A DNA stretch of 64,000 bases from Lachnospiraceae bacterium (GTDB lineage: Bacteria > Bacillota > Clostridia > Lachnospirales > Bianqueaceae), in assembly GCA_022794035.1 (NCBI GenBank), contig JAAWDX010000006.1:62001-126000 (forward strand), read 5' to 3'. The notes under the pieces are model-generated. The model was not told the origin of the DNA. It made no database searches and saw only the letters and a program-made list of their open reading frames with translations. The position numbers and the translations under genes are program-made. Shown one piece after another: positions 24,335 to 34,148 of the stretch; position 1 is the first letter of the stretch; each line of letters starts with the position of its first letter.

Positions 24335-24811
24335 TCATCTATTTTCTTCCAATAAACATACCGCCTGTGCTGCCATTCCCTCTTCTCGTCCGGTAAATCC
24401 AAGGTGTTCCTCCGTTGTCGCCTTCAAGTTAATCCTCTCCGGCTCACAGCTCAGTGCCTGGGCTAAAAGCTCTTTCATTTGTGCAAAATACGGACCGACC
24501 TTAGGGCGCTGCGCAATCAGGATCACATCCATATTGCCGATCTGATAGCCAGCTTCCCGCATAATCCGCGCCACATGCTCCAGCAGCACAAGGCTCGAGA
24601 TGTCCTTATAGGCAGAATCGGAATCCGGAAAATGCTTTCCGATATCTCCTTGGCCAAGCGCGCCCAAAATCGCATCCATCATCGCATGAATCAGCACATC
24701 GGCATCCGAGTGGCCCAGCAATCCTTTTTCAAAGGGAATGTCCACGCCTCCTAAGATCAGCCTGCGCCCTTCACACAGCTGATGAACGTCATACCCGATT
24801 CCTATCCTCAT
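24335..24811 (-). CDS. ispF: 2-C-methyl-D-erythritol 2,4-cyclodiphosphate synthase
   Basis: 158 residues, the family's normal length. It forms the cyclic diphosphate in the non-mevalonate isoprenoid pathway, using a zinc ion held by Asp8, His10 and His42. Motifs: GIGYDVHQL at the N terminus, LGGVDIPFEKGLLGHSDADV (about 25-44) and KATTEEHLGFTGREEG (about 130-145). The ATG at 24811 has GAGAGG at 8 nt, so the six-residue N-terminal extension is rejected. It stands alone, without ispD, between an AraC-type regulator and a terminator. Confidence 0.96.
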   Translation of the reverse strand: MRIGIGYDVHQLCEGRRLILGGVDIPFEKGLLGHSDADVLIHAMMDAILGALGQGDIGKHFPDSDSAYKDISSLVLLEHVARIMREAGYQIGNMDVILIAQRPKVGPYFAQMKELLAQALSCEPERINLKATTEEHLGFTGREEGMAAQAVCLLEENR

Positions 24812-24832
24812 CTTTCTTACCTCTCTCATTTG

Positions 24833-25669
24833 TTAACTGGTCTTTTTTTTATAGTCGGAAGGCGAACAGCCGTAGCGTTTTTTAAAGAGCTTACTAAAGT
24901 AATAAGGGTCGTCATACCCCACCTGCTTAGCCACTTCCTGTACCGAAAAATGTCCCTCTTCCAAAATTTCCTTGGCCTTGTCCATTCTCAGACTGATTAA
25001 ATAATTGATCGGTGTATCCCCTGTAATTTCCTTGTAAATTTTGGTTACATAGGTTGTGCTTAAATATGTATACCGCGCAATCTCTTCCACCGAAATCTTT
25101 TTCATATAGTTCTCCTGAAAATAATGGCTGATCGTCTGCGCAATTGTATTTTTATCATACATCTTAAGCTGAAAATAGTCCTGAATATTGCCCGACCGCT
25201 GCGGCGAAAGCTCTTTTAACACCAATACCAAAAACTGCTGGCTCAAAACCTTTGTCATCAGATCCCAGCCCACATCCTTCTTTTCCTGTGTAGTGATAAT
25301 CTCATGATAACAATTATATATTTCATGCTGATATTTACGAATGGGCATCACAGAGCTGCAAATCGGGATATAGTTCTGTGGGTATCCTTTTATATTCAAA
25401 TTTTCAATTCCTAAATTAAAAACCGTAGCCTCGTTTTTCCCCTGCGAAGCTGTATGACGGTGCAACGTTCCCGGATTGATGATCACCAGATCTTCCTTTT
25501 TCGCCTCAAATTCCTGTCCGTTGATCACAAAAGTGCAGCGCCCTGATACAATATATTGAATTGTTAAAAAATCATGAGTATGCTCTGGTACTTCATAGAC
25601 CGTTTTATTTTTATAGTGAAACATCACCTTAGGGTTAAATTCTTCCGTCGCAATTTCCATATTACACAT
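24833..25669 (-). CDS. AraC-family transcriptional regulator with cupin sensor domain
   Basis: About 278 residues from the ATG at 25669 (AGAGAGGG about 10 nt upstream); an ATG 45 nt earlier has no ribosome binding site. The N-terminal part is a cupin-like ligand domain (VPEHTHDFLTIQYIVSGRC). The C-terminal 100 residues hold two helix-turn-helix units, ISVEEIARYTYLSTTYVTKI and SVQEVAKQVGYDDPYYFSKL, ending in FKKRYGCSPSDYKK, a canonical AraC signature. Ligand and targets are unknown; neither flanking gene is an obvious sugar gene. It ends 21 bp upstream of ispF. Confidence 0.92.
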   Translation of the reverse strand: MCNMEIATEEFNPKVMFHYKNKTVYEVPEHTHDFLTIQYIVSGRCTFVINGQEFEAKKEDLVIINPGTLHRHTASQGKNEATVFNLGIENLNIKGYPQNYIPICSSVMPIRKYQHEIYNCYHEIITTQEKKDVGWDLMTKVLSQQFLVLVLKELSPQRSGNIQDYFQLKMYDKNTIAQTISHYFQENYMKKISVEEIARYTYLSTTYVTKIYKEITGDTPINYLISLRMDKAKEILEEGHFSVQEVAKQVGYDDPYYFSKLFKKRYGCSPSDYKKKTS

Positions 25670-25769
25670 GCTGCTTTTTCCCTCTCTATCCAATCCTGTT
25701 TTCCTTTTCTTCATGCTATCAGTATATCATTTTGATTTTTTGAATGCAACTCATGATTCCAATAATATC

Positions 25770-25809
25770 AAAGAAGCACTGGCCGTTCCTTTAAAGAACA
25801 GCCAGTGCT
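25770..25809 (-). terminator. Terminator of groES-groEL
   Basis: AGCACTGGC (25775-25783) pairs with GCCAGTGCT (25801-25809), extended by a GTTC/GAAC inner stem; the minus strand continues TTCTTTG. Confidence 0.8.
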
Positions 25810-25836
25810 CTCTTATTTTTTCTGCAAAGCAGCTGC

Positions 25837-27465
<1,629 letters not shown>

Positions 27466-27483
27466 TCAGACCTCCTAAACTTT

Positions 27484-27771
27484 TTATTCTTCTACAATCG
27501 CCAAGATATCATTCTGCTTCAAAATAATGAACTCTTCGCCGTCCAGTTTCACTTCGGTTCCTGCGTATTTAGAATACATTACCTTCTGGCCAGGCTTTAC
27601 TTCCATCTTAATCTCTTTTCCATCGATCACACCGCCGGGGCCTACTGCAACTACTTCTGCCTCCTGGGGTTTTTCTTTTGCGCCGCCGGTCAACACAATA
27701 CCGGATTTTGTTGTTTCAATTGCCTCTAATTGCTTTACAACCACTTTGTCTCCCAATGGAACTAATTTCAT
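27484..27771 (-). CDS. groES: Co-chaperonin GroES (10 kDa)
   Basis: 95 residues, the normal size. Caps the GroEL ring. It starts MKLVPLGDKVVVKQLEAIE and includes the mobile loop KSGIVLTGGAKEKPQ that contacts GroEL (about 23-37). Start ATG has GGAGG at 9 nt. The upstream CIRCE element indicates HrcA-mediated heat-shock repression. Confidence 0.99.
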   Translation of the reverse strand: MKLVPLGDKVVVKQLEAIETTKSGIVLTGGAKEKPQEAEVVAVGPGGVIDGKEIKMEVKPGQKVMYSKYAGTEVKLDGEEFIILKQNDILAIVEE

Positions 27772-27813
27772 TTAAACTAACCTCCTATACGCATGATCGT
27801 TTTAACTCTCTTG

Positions 27814-27840
27814 TTAGCACTCACCTCTATCGAGTGCTAA
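27814..27840. promoter_or_regulatory. CIRCE operator (HrcA binding site)
   Basis: Perfect consensus TTAGCACTC (27814-27822), 9-nt spacer, GAGTGCTAA (27832-27840). It lies between the groES promoter and start codon, as in the class I heat-shock operons of Firmicutes. Confidence 0.98.
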
Positions 27841-27853
27841 CCAACTGTGCTAT

Positions 27854-27882
27854 ATCTTATTCTTTTTACCTGCACATATCAA
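27854..27882 (-). promoter_or_regulatory. Predicted sigma-A promoter of groES-groEL
   Basis: TTGATA (27877-27882) and TAAGAT (27854-27859), 17-nt spacing on the minus strand; CIRCE begins just downstream of the predicted start. Confidence 0.7.
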
Positions 27883-27972
27883 CCCGAGATATTTAAAAAT
27901 AAATCAGATTATCTTTAATTAACTTACTTTATCTCTGTTTATCTTTATTTTTCTCCATTTTAAAAAACTTAT

Positions 27973-28001
27973 TTGACTTCCCCCTCCACCCTTTATATAA
28001 T
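27973..28001 (+). promoter_or_regulatory. Predicted sigma-A promoter of tmcAL
   Basis: TTGACT (27973-27978) and perfect TATAAT (27996-28001) spaced by 17 nt, 33 bp before the start codon. Confidence 0.8.
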
Positions 28002-28034
28002 ACAGATACTATCATCCGATCTCTGGAGGAAAAC

Positions 28035-29228
28035 ATGGCAACCGGCATTATCTGTGAATACAACCCCTTTCATAAGGGACATCTATACCACATCCAAACC
28101 ACCCTTGCCCGCACGGCAAACGCTCCCATCATTTGCGTAATGAGCGGCCACTATGTGCAGCGGGCTGAACCAGCTCTGTTTGACAAGTGGACCCGCACGC
28201 GTATGGCCCTTGCCGCCGGTGCCTCGCTCGTTCTTGAGCTCCCCACCTATTACAGCACCGCCACTGCCGAATGGTTCGCTTTTGGCGCGCTTTCCCTGCT
28301 GCACAGCACCGGCCTGATCCAAACAATCAGCTTTGGCATCGAAAACCCCAGCGAGCTTCCTGCTTTGCAGGCCGCCGCCTCCCATTTGCAGCCCGAATCT
28401 CCGCAATATCGCAGGCTCCTGCGCTCATTTCTGGCTGAGGGCGCCGGATTCGCCCATGCCCGCAGCGCCGCTCTTGAAAAGCTGACACTCCAGCCTTTGT
28501 CTTTGGAGGCGCCCAATACCATTCTCGTTCTTGAATATCTCAGGGCGCTCAAAAAGCTCCACTGGCATCCTGCACTGCTGCCTCTGCACCGCGTTTCTGC
28601 CGGGTACCATGACCCTTCCTTAGAAGCTGCCTGTCCCTCTGCCACTGCCCTGCGCCGCCTGGCGGCAAAGGGGACCGATATCTCGCCTTATCTGCCCGAT
28701 TGCTGCCGGAGTGCGTTACCGGCCAGCTCTGTTTTTCCCGCAGACCTTTTCTCCGCGCTTTCCTATCGCCTATGCTTTCATACACCCGATACACTTCGCG
28801 AGATTGATGAGGTTGCCGAAGGGCTCGAGAACCGGATTCTTGCTGCAGCCCGCCATTATCCGGATTATGAAGCCTTGCTATCGCTTCTGAAGACCAAACG
28901 CTACCCCACTTCCCGCCTGCGGCGGATTTTGCTTAACATTCTTTTGGATATTAAACGTAGTGAGAAGGCTGCGCTGCGGTTTGAAGAGGGGCCGGCTTAT
29001 ATTCGGGTGCTGGGCTTTCGCAGAGATCAGCAAGCGCTTCTGTCGCAGCTTACATCCTCTGCCTCCCTGCCTGTGGTTACCAATCTTGCCAAACAGCTGC
29101 CGCAGCTTCCTCCCCGGGCTAAGGCCATGCTGCAAAATGAGATTCAATTTTCGCACGTTTACGCAACTTCTCCCCCAAGACTATCACGTGACTGTGAATA
29201 CCGCATGCCTTTAGTCATCTTAGACTGA
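28035..29228 (+). CDS. tmcAL: tRNA(Met) cytidine acetate ligase (YlbM family)
   Basis: 397 residues, matching B. subtilis YlbM/TmcAL (415). The enzyme uses ATP and acetate to N4-acetylate the wobble C34 of elongator tRNA-Met. The N-terminal nucleotidyltransferase fold carries CEYNPFHKGHLYHI (about 7-20, the HxGH motif) and the substrate-binding MSGHYVQRAEPALFDKW (about 37-53). Start ATG follows TGGAGG. In B. subtilis ylbM lies next to ylbJ-ylbL; here it is separated from ylbJ by the surface-protein and foldase genes and is in opposite orientation. Confidence 0.92.
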   Translation: MATGIICEYNPFHKGHLYHIQTTLARTANAPIICVMSGHYVQRAEPALFDKWTRTRMALAAGASLVLELPTYYSTATAEWFAFGALSLLHSTGLIQTISFGIENPSELPALQAAASHLQPESPQYRRLLRSFLAEGAGFAHARSAALEKLTLQPLSLEAPNTILVLEYLRALKKLHWHPALLPLHRVSAGYHDPSLEAACPSATALRRLAAKGTDISPYLPDCCRSALPASSVFPADLFSALSYRLCFHTPDTLREIDEVAEGLENRILAAARHYPDYEALLSLLKTKRYPTSRLRRILLNILLDIKRSEKAALRFEEGPAYIRVLGFRRDQQALLSQLTSSASLPVVTNLAKQLPQLPPRAKAMLQNEIQFSHVYATSPPRLSRDCEYRMPLVILD

Positions 29229-29238
29229 TCTCTAAAAC

Positions 29239-29277
29239 AAATCGGCCGTATGAAGAGTAGCTTCATACGACCGATTT
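29239..29277. terminator. Bidirectional terminator between tmcAL and the surface-protein gene
   Basis: AAATCGG and CGTATGAAG (29239-29255) pair with CTTCATACG and CCGATTT (29261-29277), one mismatch, 5-nt loop, flanked by T/A runs on both sides. Confidence 0.85.
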
Positions 29278-29290
29278 TTAATAATTGAGT

Positions 29291-32200
29291 TTATGAATGT
29301 GTGCGTTTGCTGCTAATATAGGCTGCCGCTGTAATGATGCCCTGCAGCACAGCAGCGATGGCCATCAGCCATGTCCACCCATCTGTAAATGCCATCGCAC
29401 CGGCAAAGGATGTGGTAAGACTAAACACAACAATGCCAACAACTGCCGGAATCACGCCGAGCAGATAGGCTGCGCCCTTCTTCTTGACCAGCATCTTGAT
29501 CAGCACCATGATCGCTCCAGCGATGCCGCCGAGCATCAGAATCAGATTTAATAGCGACCATGTCTCTTCTGCCGCTTCCTCTATTTCCGGTGTCGGGGCT
29601 AACGGAACCTCCGGCTCATCAATGGTCTGCTCCGGTGATGCCAATGGGGTTTCATTTTCTTCCACCTCAACGGTAGGCGCTGTAGGTGTCACCGGCTGTT
29701 GCTGCTGTACGGCCGGTGCCGCAGGTGTTACTGGCGGCGTTGGCGTCTGAGCCGGTACAACCGGTGCCGTTGGCGTGGTTGGCTCATTGGGTGTGGTTGG
29801 CGTAGCAGGCACTGTCGGCTCTGTTGGTGCAACAGGTGTCGTAGGTGTTGTCGGTCCACCCGGATTTTCCGGTACTTCCGGCTGGTTCTCTACCCATGTC
29901 GCTGTAAAAATCAGATTACCTTGTTCGTCTGCAGTCTGTACCCATCCGTCAAATGTAAAGCCTTCACGCGCCGGAGCTGCCGGATAATCGTCTTCTGTTA
30001 CCGGATTTTCTGACGTGATTCCCGTCATTGCTTTCAGGATCGTATCATTATATCCATTCACCCATGTGGCTGAAATCGGTGTCTCCATTACACGCCACTG
30101 CGCAGTAATGACATATACTCCGCTTGCGCCTTCCACAGGCTCTGACCATCCGTCGAAATGATATCCTTCACGCACAGGCTCTGCCGGGAACTGAACGCCC
30201 GCCAAATCATTTAAAGAACGCAGCAGATATTCTGTCTGCAAAGTATGATTCATCCCGTCATGCCAATGCACGGTAATACAATCCTGCGCGCGCACCAGAT
30301 ACCGGTCTGCCGGTAAAGAGGTCGTACCATACTGCTCGGCACAAACTCCCATCAGCTCTACATCATCACTGTAGGTTCCGCCTGTAACGCTCACCTGTAC
30401 ACTGCCGTCACTGGCGGCGCCATTTTCTGTTCCCAAGAAGAAAACCTCGCCACTTGATGTGAAATCGCCTCCGTATACATTCAGAACATGATCTGCATTC
30501 TGATAAGGAAGCGCAATGAGGTGAGCGCTTTCTGTCGGATTGGCAGAAAGGAAGCTGCCTCCATAGATATCCGTATGGCCTGCCGCAGAAAGATACAGCA
30601 GCGAATTGAATTTTTCGGCTCCGACAACATCTCCTGTCTGATAGGTATTGTGTGTGGTGTATGTGCCGCCATAAATTGTCAGGCGGGACGTCGCTTTCAA
30701 ATTATTCATTCCTACCGCAGAAGCAAATACATCGACAACCGGACCTGTCTTGGCATCCTCATCTCCCAAAACAGCGATGCCGCCATTGGAGATCACAACT
30801 CCGCTTGGTCCCGTGGTAATATTTCCTATCATGCAGCTATTGACCGCGCGAATGGTTCCGGCTAGCATCGTTAGCTTTGCATCCGCCCCGGTAGCTGTTA
30901 ATATGCCATCGTTAGAAGCTCCCTCGGCAATGAATGTGCCATCCTCAATCACTGCTTCTTGCCCGGCTTCCACAACAACGATCTTACAGTTCGTGCGGGC
31001 ATCGGCTTCCCCGAACAGATGCGCTCCGTCCTGCATGGTAAAGGTGCCGTTTTCAATGATCAAGCTACCCTCTGCCACAGTGAAGGCCGGATAAATTGTC
31101 TGTGCGTTCACATATCCATTTCCTGTAACCGTAACGGTCTTGCCATCCACAATGGTAATCGAGCTTTTAGGCATCATAGTAACCGTACACCCATTCAGAT
31201 TGAGCTGAACGGTTTTATCGATATTGATTCTCGATGCGACAGGCGCTTCTTTCAAAAGCTCAACCACATCGCCATCCTCTGCATGAGCCAGCGCATTGGC
31301 AAGCGTCACATACAGCGTTTCGCCAATGCGTGCTACGGCATCTCCTTGCGTAAGGGGACGTACAATATAAGTACCATCCTCCTGCGCAAAACGGCCGTGT
31401 GTAATCGGGAGCACGAAATAATTCACATCATTGTTGATGATGTTTTTCTTTTCGGTAATATCACGATACAAATGCTGTGTGCAGTAGGTGCCTCCAATGA
31501 TCTGCGTATTTTCTGAATTATAGTCATAGATTCCATATGTGTTTCTTTTATAGGTAAAATCTCCGCCGCGGACTGTCAGCTTATTTTGTCTTGGATTCTG
31601 AGATTCAGCCGTATCCATGCAATTATAGATCAGACCGCTTTCTTCCACTGTAAATACGCCGCTGTTAATCTCGGCCTCGCCGTAGTTGCACAAAGCCCAT
31701 GCCGAGGCCTTAAATACGCCGCCGTTAATCACCGCATGTCCATAGGCCTCATTTTTCAGGTTAATTTTTCCGTGGTCAAATACACCGCCGTTGATGATCA
31801 GCTCGGCAAGCCTTGAATCCTCATTTGCCGCTGCATTGCCAATTCCATTCTGAATCAGACTGGAGTACGTACCATTTTGCAAAATGCTTACATCTTGATC
31901 ATCATTGATCCCGTCTCCAATTGTCATCATGCCTCGGTTCACAACGGTATAGTAGGAATTACCGTTTGCCGTATCCGTTCCGCTTTCCTGGCTGCGGGTA
32001 AGCGTTCCACTATTGATCTTTACTGTACCCTCATTCCAAAGCGCGGCAGCCTGATGGCTGATATTATCAACTACGCCACTACCCTCCAGCACAAGGCTTC
32101 CGCCTTCTTTCACGATAATGGTATGGTTCTTCTTGCCCTCTACATTTGTAATCGTATGACCATTCAGATTCAATGTAATTATGTCATCTGCTTCAATCGT

Positions 32201-33934
32201 AATGCATTCCTGCACATTCTCCAGAAGCTCAACCGTTTGCTCTGCTCTGGCCGCTGCTATCGCTTTTGCAAGAGTAGGATACGTGGTATCGCCGATCCGT
32301 GCCACTTCGATCCTTTTCACAAGAACCTTTCCGTCCTCTTGCAAAACAGCCTGATACTCATCCTGCGCATAATACAGGTCCGGATCCTGCGTATAATAGC
32401 CGCCTGTAACGGTAATCTTCTGATTCTCTGAAGCAACAGCCTGCAGCTGATCTGCTGCTACTCCCTGATCTGGATTTCGGTCATTTTTTCTGCTGATATA
32501 GGTTCCACTATAAAGCTGGATATCAATCTCAGAGTCAGGGCTATCAGACACCAGGTTATGCTCATACACTGCATATTCGCCAATGACTGTGCTTTCTTTA
32601 ATCTCAACGTTAATTTGAGGATTTCTAACATGTCTGGATATCGCTACGCCCACGCCGTGCGTCGTATTGCCATTCGTTGAAGGCCGGTAATCAAACTGCC
32701 ATGTTCCCTCAATAATGCTGTCACTAATTCCAAGGTCGCCGCCGCGAATCTCAATTCCGGTAGTCCCTCGTACCGTTGCATTCGTAATATAGGTTCTGTC
32801 ATGATCATTAGGCAGGAACATGGCCGGTCCCATATTGGCATAGACCTCGGCTCCGCTTTCGATCTCAAACTGACATTCGCCGATATTATCAATCGCATTA
32901 TTTCCTGTGATTCCATATACGCCCAGCGCCCCCGTGGCCTCTACCTTTCCGGCCACACGGACAAGCGTGCGCTGCCCCTCCTTGGCTATCGCCAGGATGG
33001 CCGCTGCGCCCGATCCCTCAAACCAGCTATCGGCATGCGATCTAACGGTAGCTCCCTGATGGATGATGACAGCCGCATTTTGTGCTACGATTCCATAGCC
33101 GGCTGTTCCTTCAACCACTACATTGGATTCTACCATCAGCTCGCAATTGCTAACCTGTATCGTTCCTTTTTTACCAGCATCAACCGCTCTGACCGTTCCT
33201 TCACCCTGACTTGACGCAAGCGTCAACGCTTCATTCGGCGCATTTACCTTAAAGACGGCACATCCAATTGCTGTAAGGGTATGCCCATTCAAATCCAGCG
33301 TAAGCATTTTTTCAATCTGAAGCGGTTCTTGTATTTCAATATCGTCTAATAGCGTAATCCTATTGCTCTGCGCTGCTTTGAGCACGGCTGCCAAAGGTCC
33401 GTAATTTCCCTGTGCATCCATCGCCTGCGCTTTAACTGTACCTGTACCTAGAGCAAAGCTTCCTGATCCTTCTACCAGAAGCGTTGACGCATCCTGCGCA
33501 AGATCCTCCATCAAAATTCCATCGAGCGTTAAGGAAGCCCCTTCTTGAATTAAGAATAACGGCTTTTTCGATCCTTCCTTACGCCATACTTTTTCACCCG
33601 TCAGCGTCAAATAAAGGCCTGTCGGAATCACCAGCGGCTCATCGCTGCCAAGACAAAATGCCGTCTTCACCTCAACACGTTGCTGACCTTGCAATGTCTT
33701 GAGTGTCCGTCTTATTTCTCCTGGCGTGAGCGTAATCGTTGTATCGACCGCTTCCCGCTCTTCTTCGTTATCATTTTCCTCTGCTTGAGATGTCTCCTCT
33801 GATGACTGTATGATCGGCTCAGGGCTATTCGGCTCATCATTCGCGGCAAACGCCGGAATATTGAGCGTGCTGAGTACCATGATCATCGTCAGTACCACAG
33901 AAAAAAGCTTTGATGATCGACTGTGTCTTCGCAT
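29291..33934 (-). CDS. Large cell-surface protein with repeated beta-helix-like and InlB-type modules
   Basis: 1547 residues. A signal peptide with AFA-A cleavage site ends near residue 31, followed by an acidic Ser/Glu linker. Three similar blocks each start with a short conserved stretch (VARIGDTTYPTLAKAIAAA, VARIGETLYVTLANALAHA and a weaker YGPLAAVLKAA) and lead into LNLNGHTIT-like beta-helix strands of the pectate-lyase type. Two InlB/Flg-new repeats (EGYHFDGW, EGFTFDGW) follow near 1290 and 1360. Then comes a Pro/Thr-rich spacer (about 1380-1455) and a C-terminal region of three hydrophobic helices; there is no LPXTG motif. Probably an adhesin or glycan-interacting surface protein. Bases are typical of the neighbourhood. 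Start ATG with GGGG about 9 nt upstream. Confidence 0.85.
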   Translation of the reverse strand: MRRHSRSSKLFSVVLTMIMVLSTLNIPAFAANDEPNSPEPIIQSSEETSQAEENDNEEEREAVDTTITLTPGEIRRTLKTLQGQQRVEVKTAFCLGSDEPLVIPTGLYLTLTGEKVWRKEGSKKPLFLIQEGASLTLDGILMEDLAQDASTLLVEGSGSFALGTGTVKAQAMDAQGNYGPLAAVLKAAQSNRITLLDDIEIQEPLQIEKMLTLDLNGHTLTAIGCAVFKVNAPNEALTLASSQGEGTVRAVDAGKKGTIQVSNCELMVESNVVVEGTAGYGIVAQNAAVIIHQGATVRSHADSWFEGSGAAAILAIAKEGQRTLVRVAGKVEATGALGVYGITGNNAIDNIGECQFEIESGAEVYANMGPAMFLPNDHDRTYITNATVRGTTGIEIRGGDLGISDSIIEGTWQFDYRPSTNGNTTHGVGVAISRHVRNPQINVEIKESTVIGEYAVYEHNLVSDSPDSEIDIQLYSGTYISRKNDRNPDQGVAADQLQAVASENQKITVTGGYYTQDPDLYYAQDEYQAVLQEDGKVLVKRIEVARIGDTTYPTLAKAIAAARAEQTVELLENVQECITIEADDIITLNLNGHTITNVEGKKNHTIIVKEGGSLVLEGSGVVDNISHQAAALWNEGTVKINSGTLTRSQESGTDTANGNSYYTVVNRGMMTIGDGINDDQDVSILQNGTYSSLIQNGIGNAAANEDSRLAELIINGGVFDHGKINLKNEAYGHAVINGGVFKASAWALCNYGEAEINSGVFTVEESGLIYNCMDTAESQNPRQNKLTVRGGDFTYKRNTYGIYDYNSENTQIIGGTYCTQHLYRDITEKKNIINNDVNYFVLPITHGRFAQEDGTYIVRPLTQGDAVARIGETLYVTLANALAHAEDGDVVELLKEAPVASRINIDKTVQLNLNGCTVTMMPKSSITIVDGKTVTVTGNGYVNAQTIYPAFTVAEGSLIIENGTFTMQDGAHLFGEADARTNCKIVVVEAGQEAVIEDGTFIAEGASNDGILTATGADAKLTMLAGTIRAVNSCMIGNITTGPSGVVISNGGIAVLGDEDAKTGPVVDVFASAVGMNNLKATSRLTIYGGTYTTHNTYQTGDVVGAEKFNSLLYLSAAGHTDIYGGSFLSANPTESAHLIALPYQNADHVLNVYGGDFTSSGEVFFLGTENGAASDGSVQVSVTGGTYSDDVELMGVCAEQYGTTSLPADRYLVRAQDCITVHWHDGMNHTLQTEYLLRSLNDLAGVQFPAEPVREGYHFDGWSEPVEGASGVYVITAQWRVMETPISATWVNGYNDTILKAMTGITSENPVTEDDYPAAPAREGFTFDGWVQTADEQGNLIFTATWVENQPEVPENPGGPTTPTTPVAPTEPTVPATPTTPNEPTTPTAPVVPAQTPTPPVTPAAPAVQQQQPVTPTAPTVEVEENETPLASPEQTIDEPEVPLAPTPEIEEAAEETWSLLNLILMLGGIAGAIMVLIKMLVKKKGAAYLLGVIPAVVGIVVFSLTTSFAGAMAFTDGWTWLMAIAAVLQGIITAAAYISSKRTHS

Positions 33935-33978
33935 CCCATTGATCCCCTTTCATTTATAATATAGTCCCTCTTTGATTT

Positions 33979-34015
33979 GTTTGTTAAAACTCTACAAAAA
34001 TAGACTTTAACAAAC
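33979..34015. promoter_or_regulatory. Inverted repeat in the leader of the surface-protein gene
   Basis: GTTTGTTAAA (33979-33988) and TTTAACAAAC (34006-34015), perfect 10-bp arms with a 17-nt spacer. It lies 13 bp downstream of the predicted promoter's -10, so it could be an operator or an mRNA 5' stem. Confidence 0.45.
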
Positions 34016-34027
34016 TTTTATTCTCAA

Positions 34028-34055
34028 AGTATAGCATAATATTCTTCAAACGCAA
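34028..34055 (-). promoter_or_regulatory. Predicted promoter of the surface-protein gene
   Basis: TTGCGT (34050-34055) and TATACT (34028-34033), 16-nt spacing, minus strand. The leader to the start codon is about 90 nt. Confidence 0.5.
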
Positions 34056-34085
34056 CATATTTTTATATAATTTATAATATTTATC

Positions 34086-34130
34086 AAAAGGACCGATTAA
34101 AACGAAAAAATCGTCTTAATCGGTCCTTTT
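34086..34130 (-). terminator. Terminator of the foldase gene
   Basis: Two arms of about 20 nt, AAAAGGACCGATTAA... (34086-34105) and ...TTAATCGGTCCTTTT (34111-34130), with one mismatch and a short A-rich loop; U-run on the minus strand. Confidence 0.88.
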
Positions 34131-34148
34131 ACTTACTTACTTTCTTTA

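Noticed and set aside
29570-29900. Possible tandem DNA repeat
   Set aside because: The repetitive bases encode the Pro/Thr-rich spacer of the surface protein; units vary and no exact repeat period is kept.
32644-32916. Other open frames within the 4.6-kb surface-protein gene
   Set aside because: They are other-frame readings inside one continuous 1547-codon gene with a signal peptide and C-terminal membrane region.
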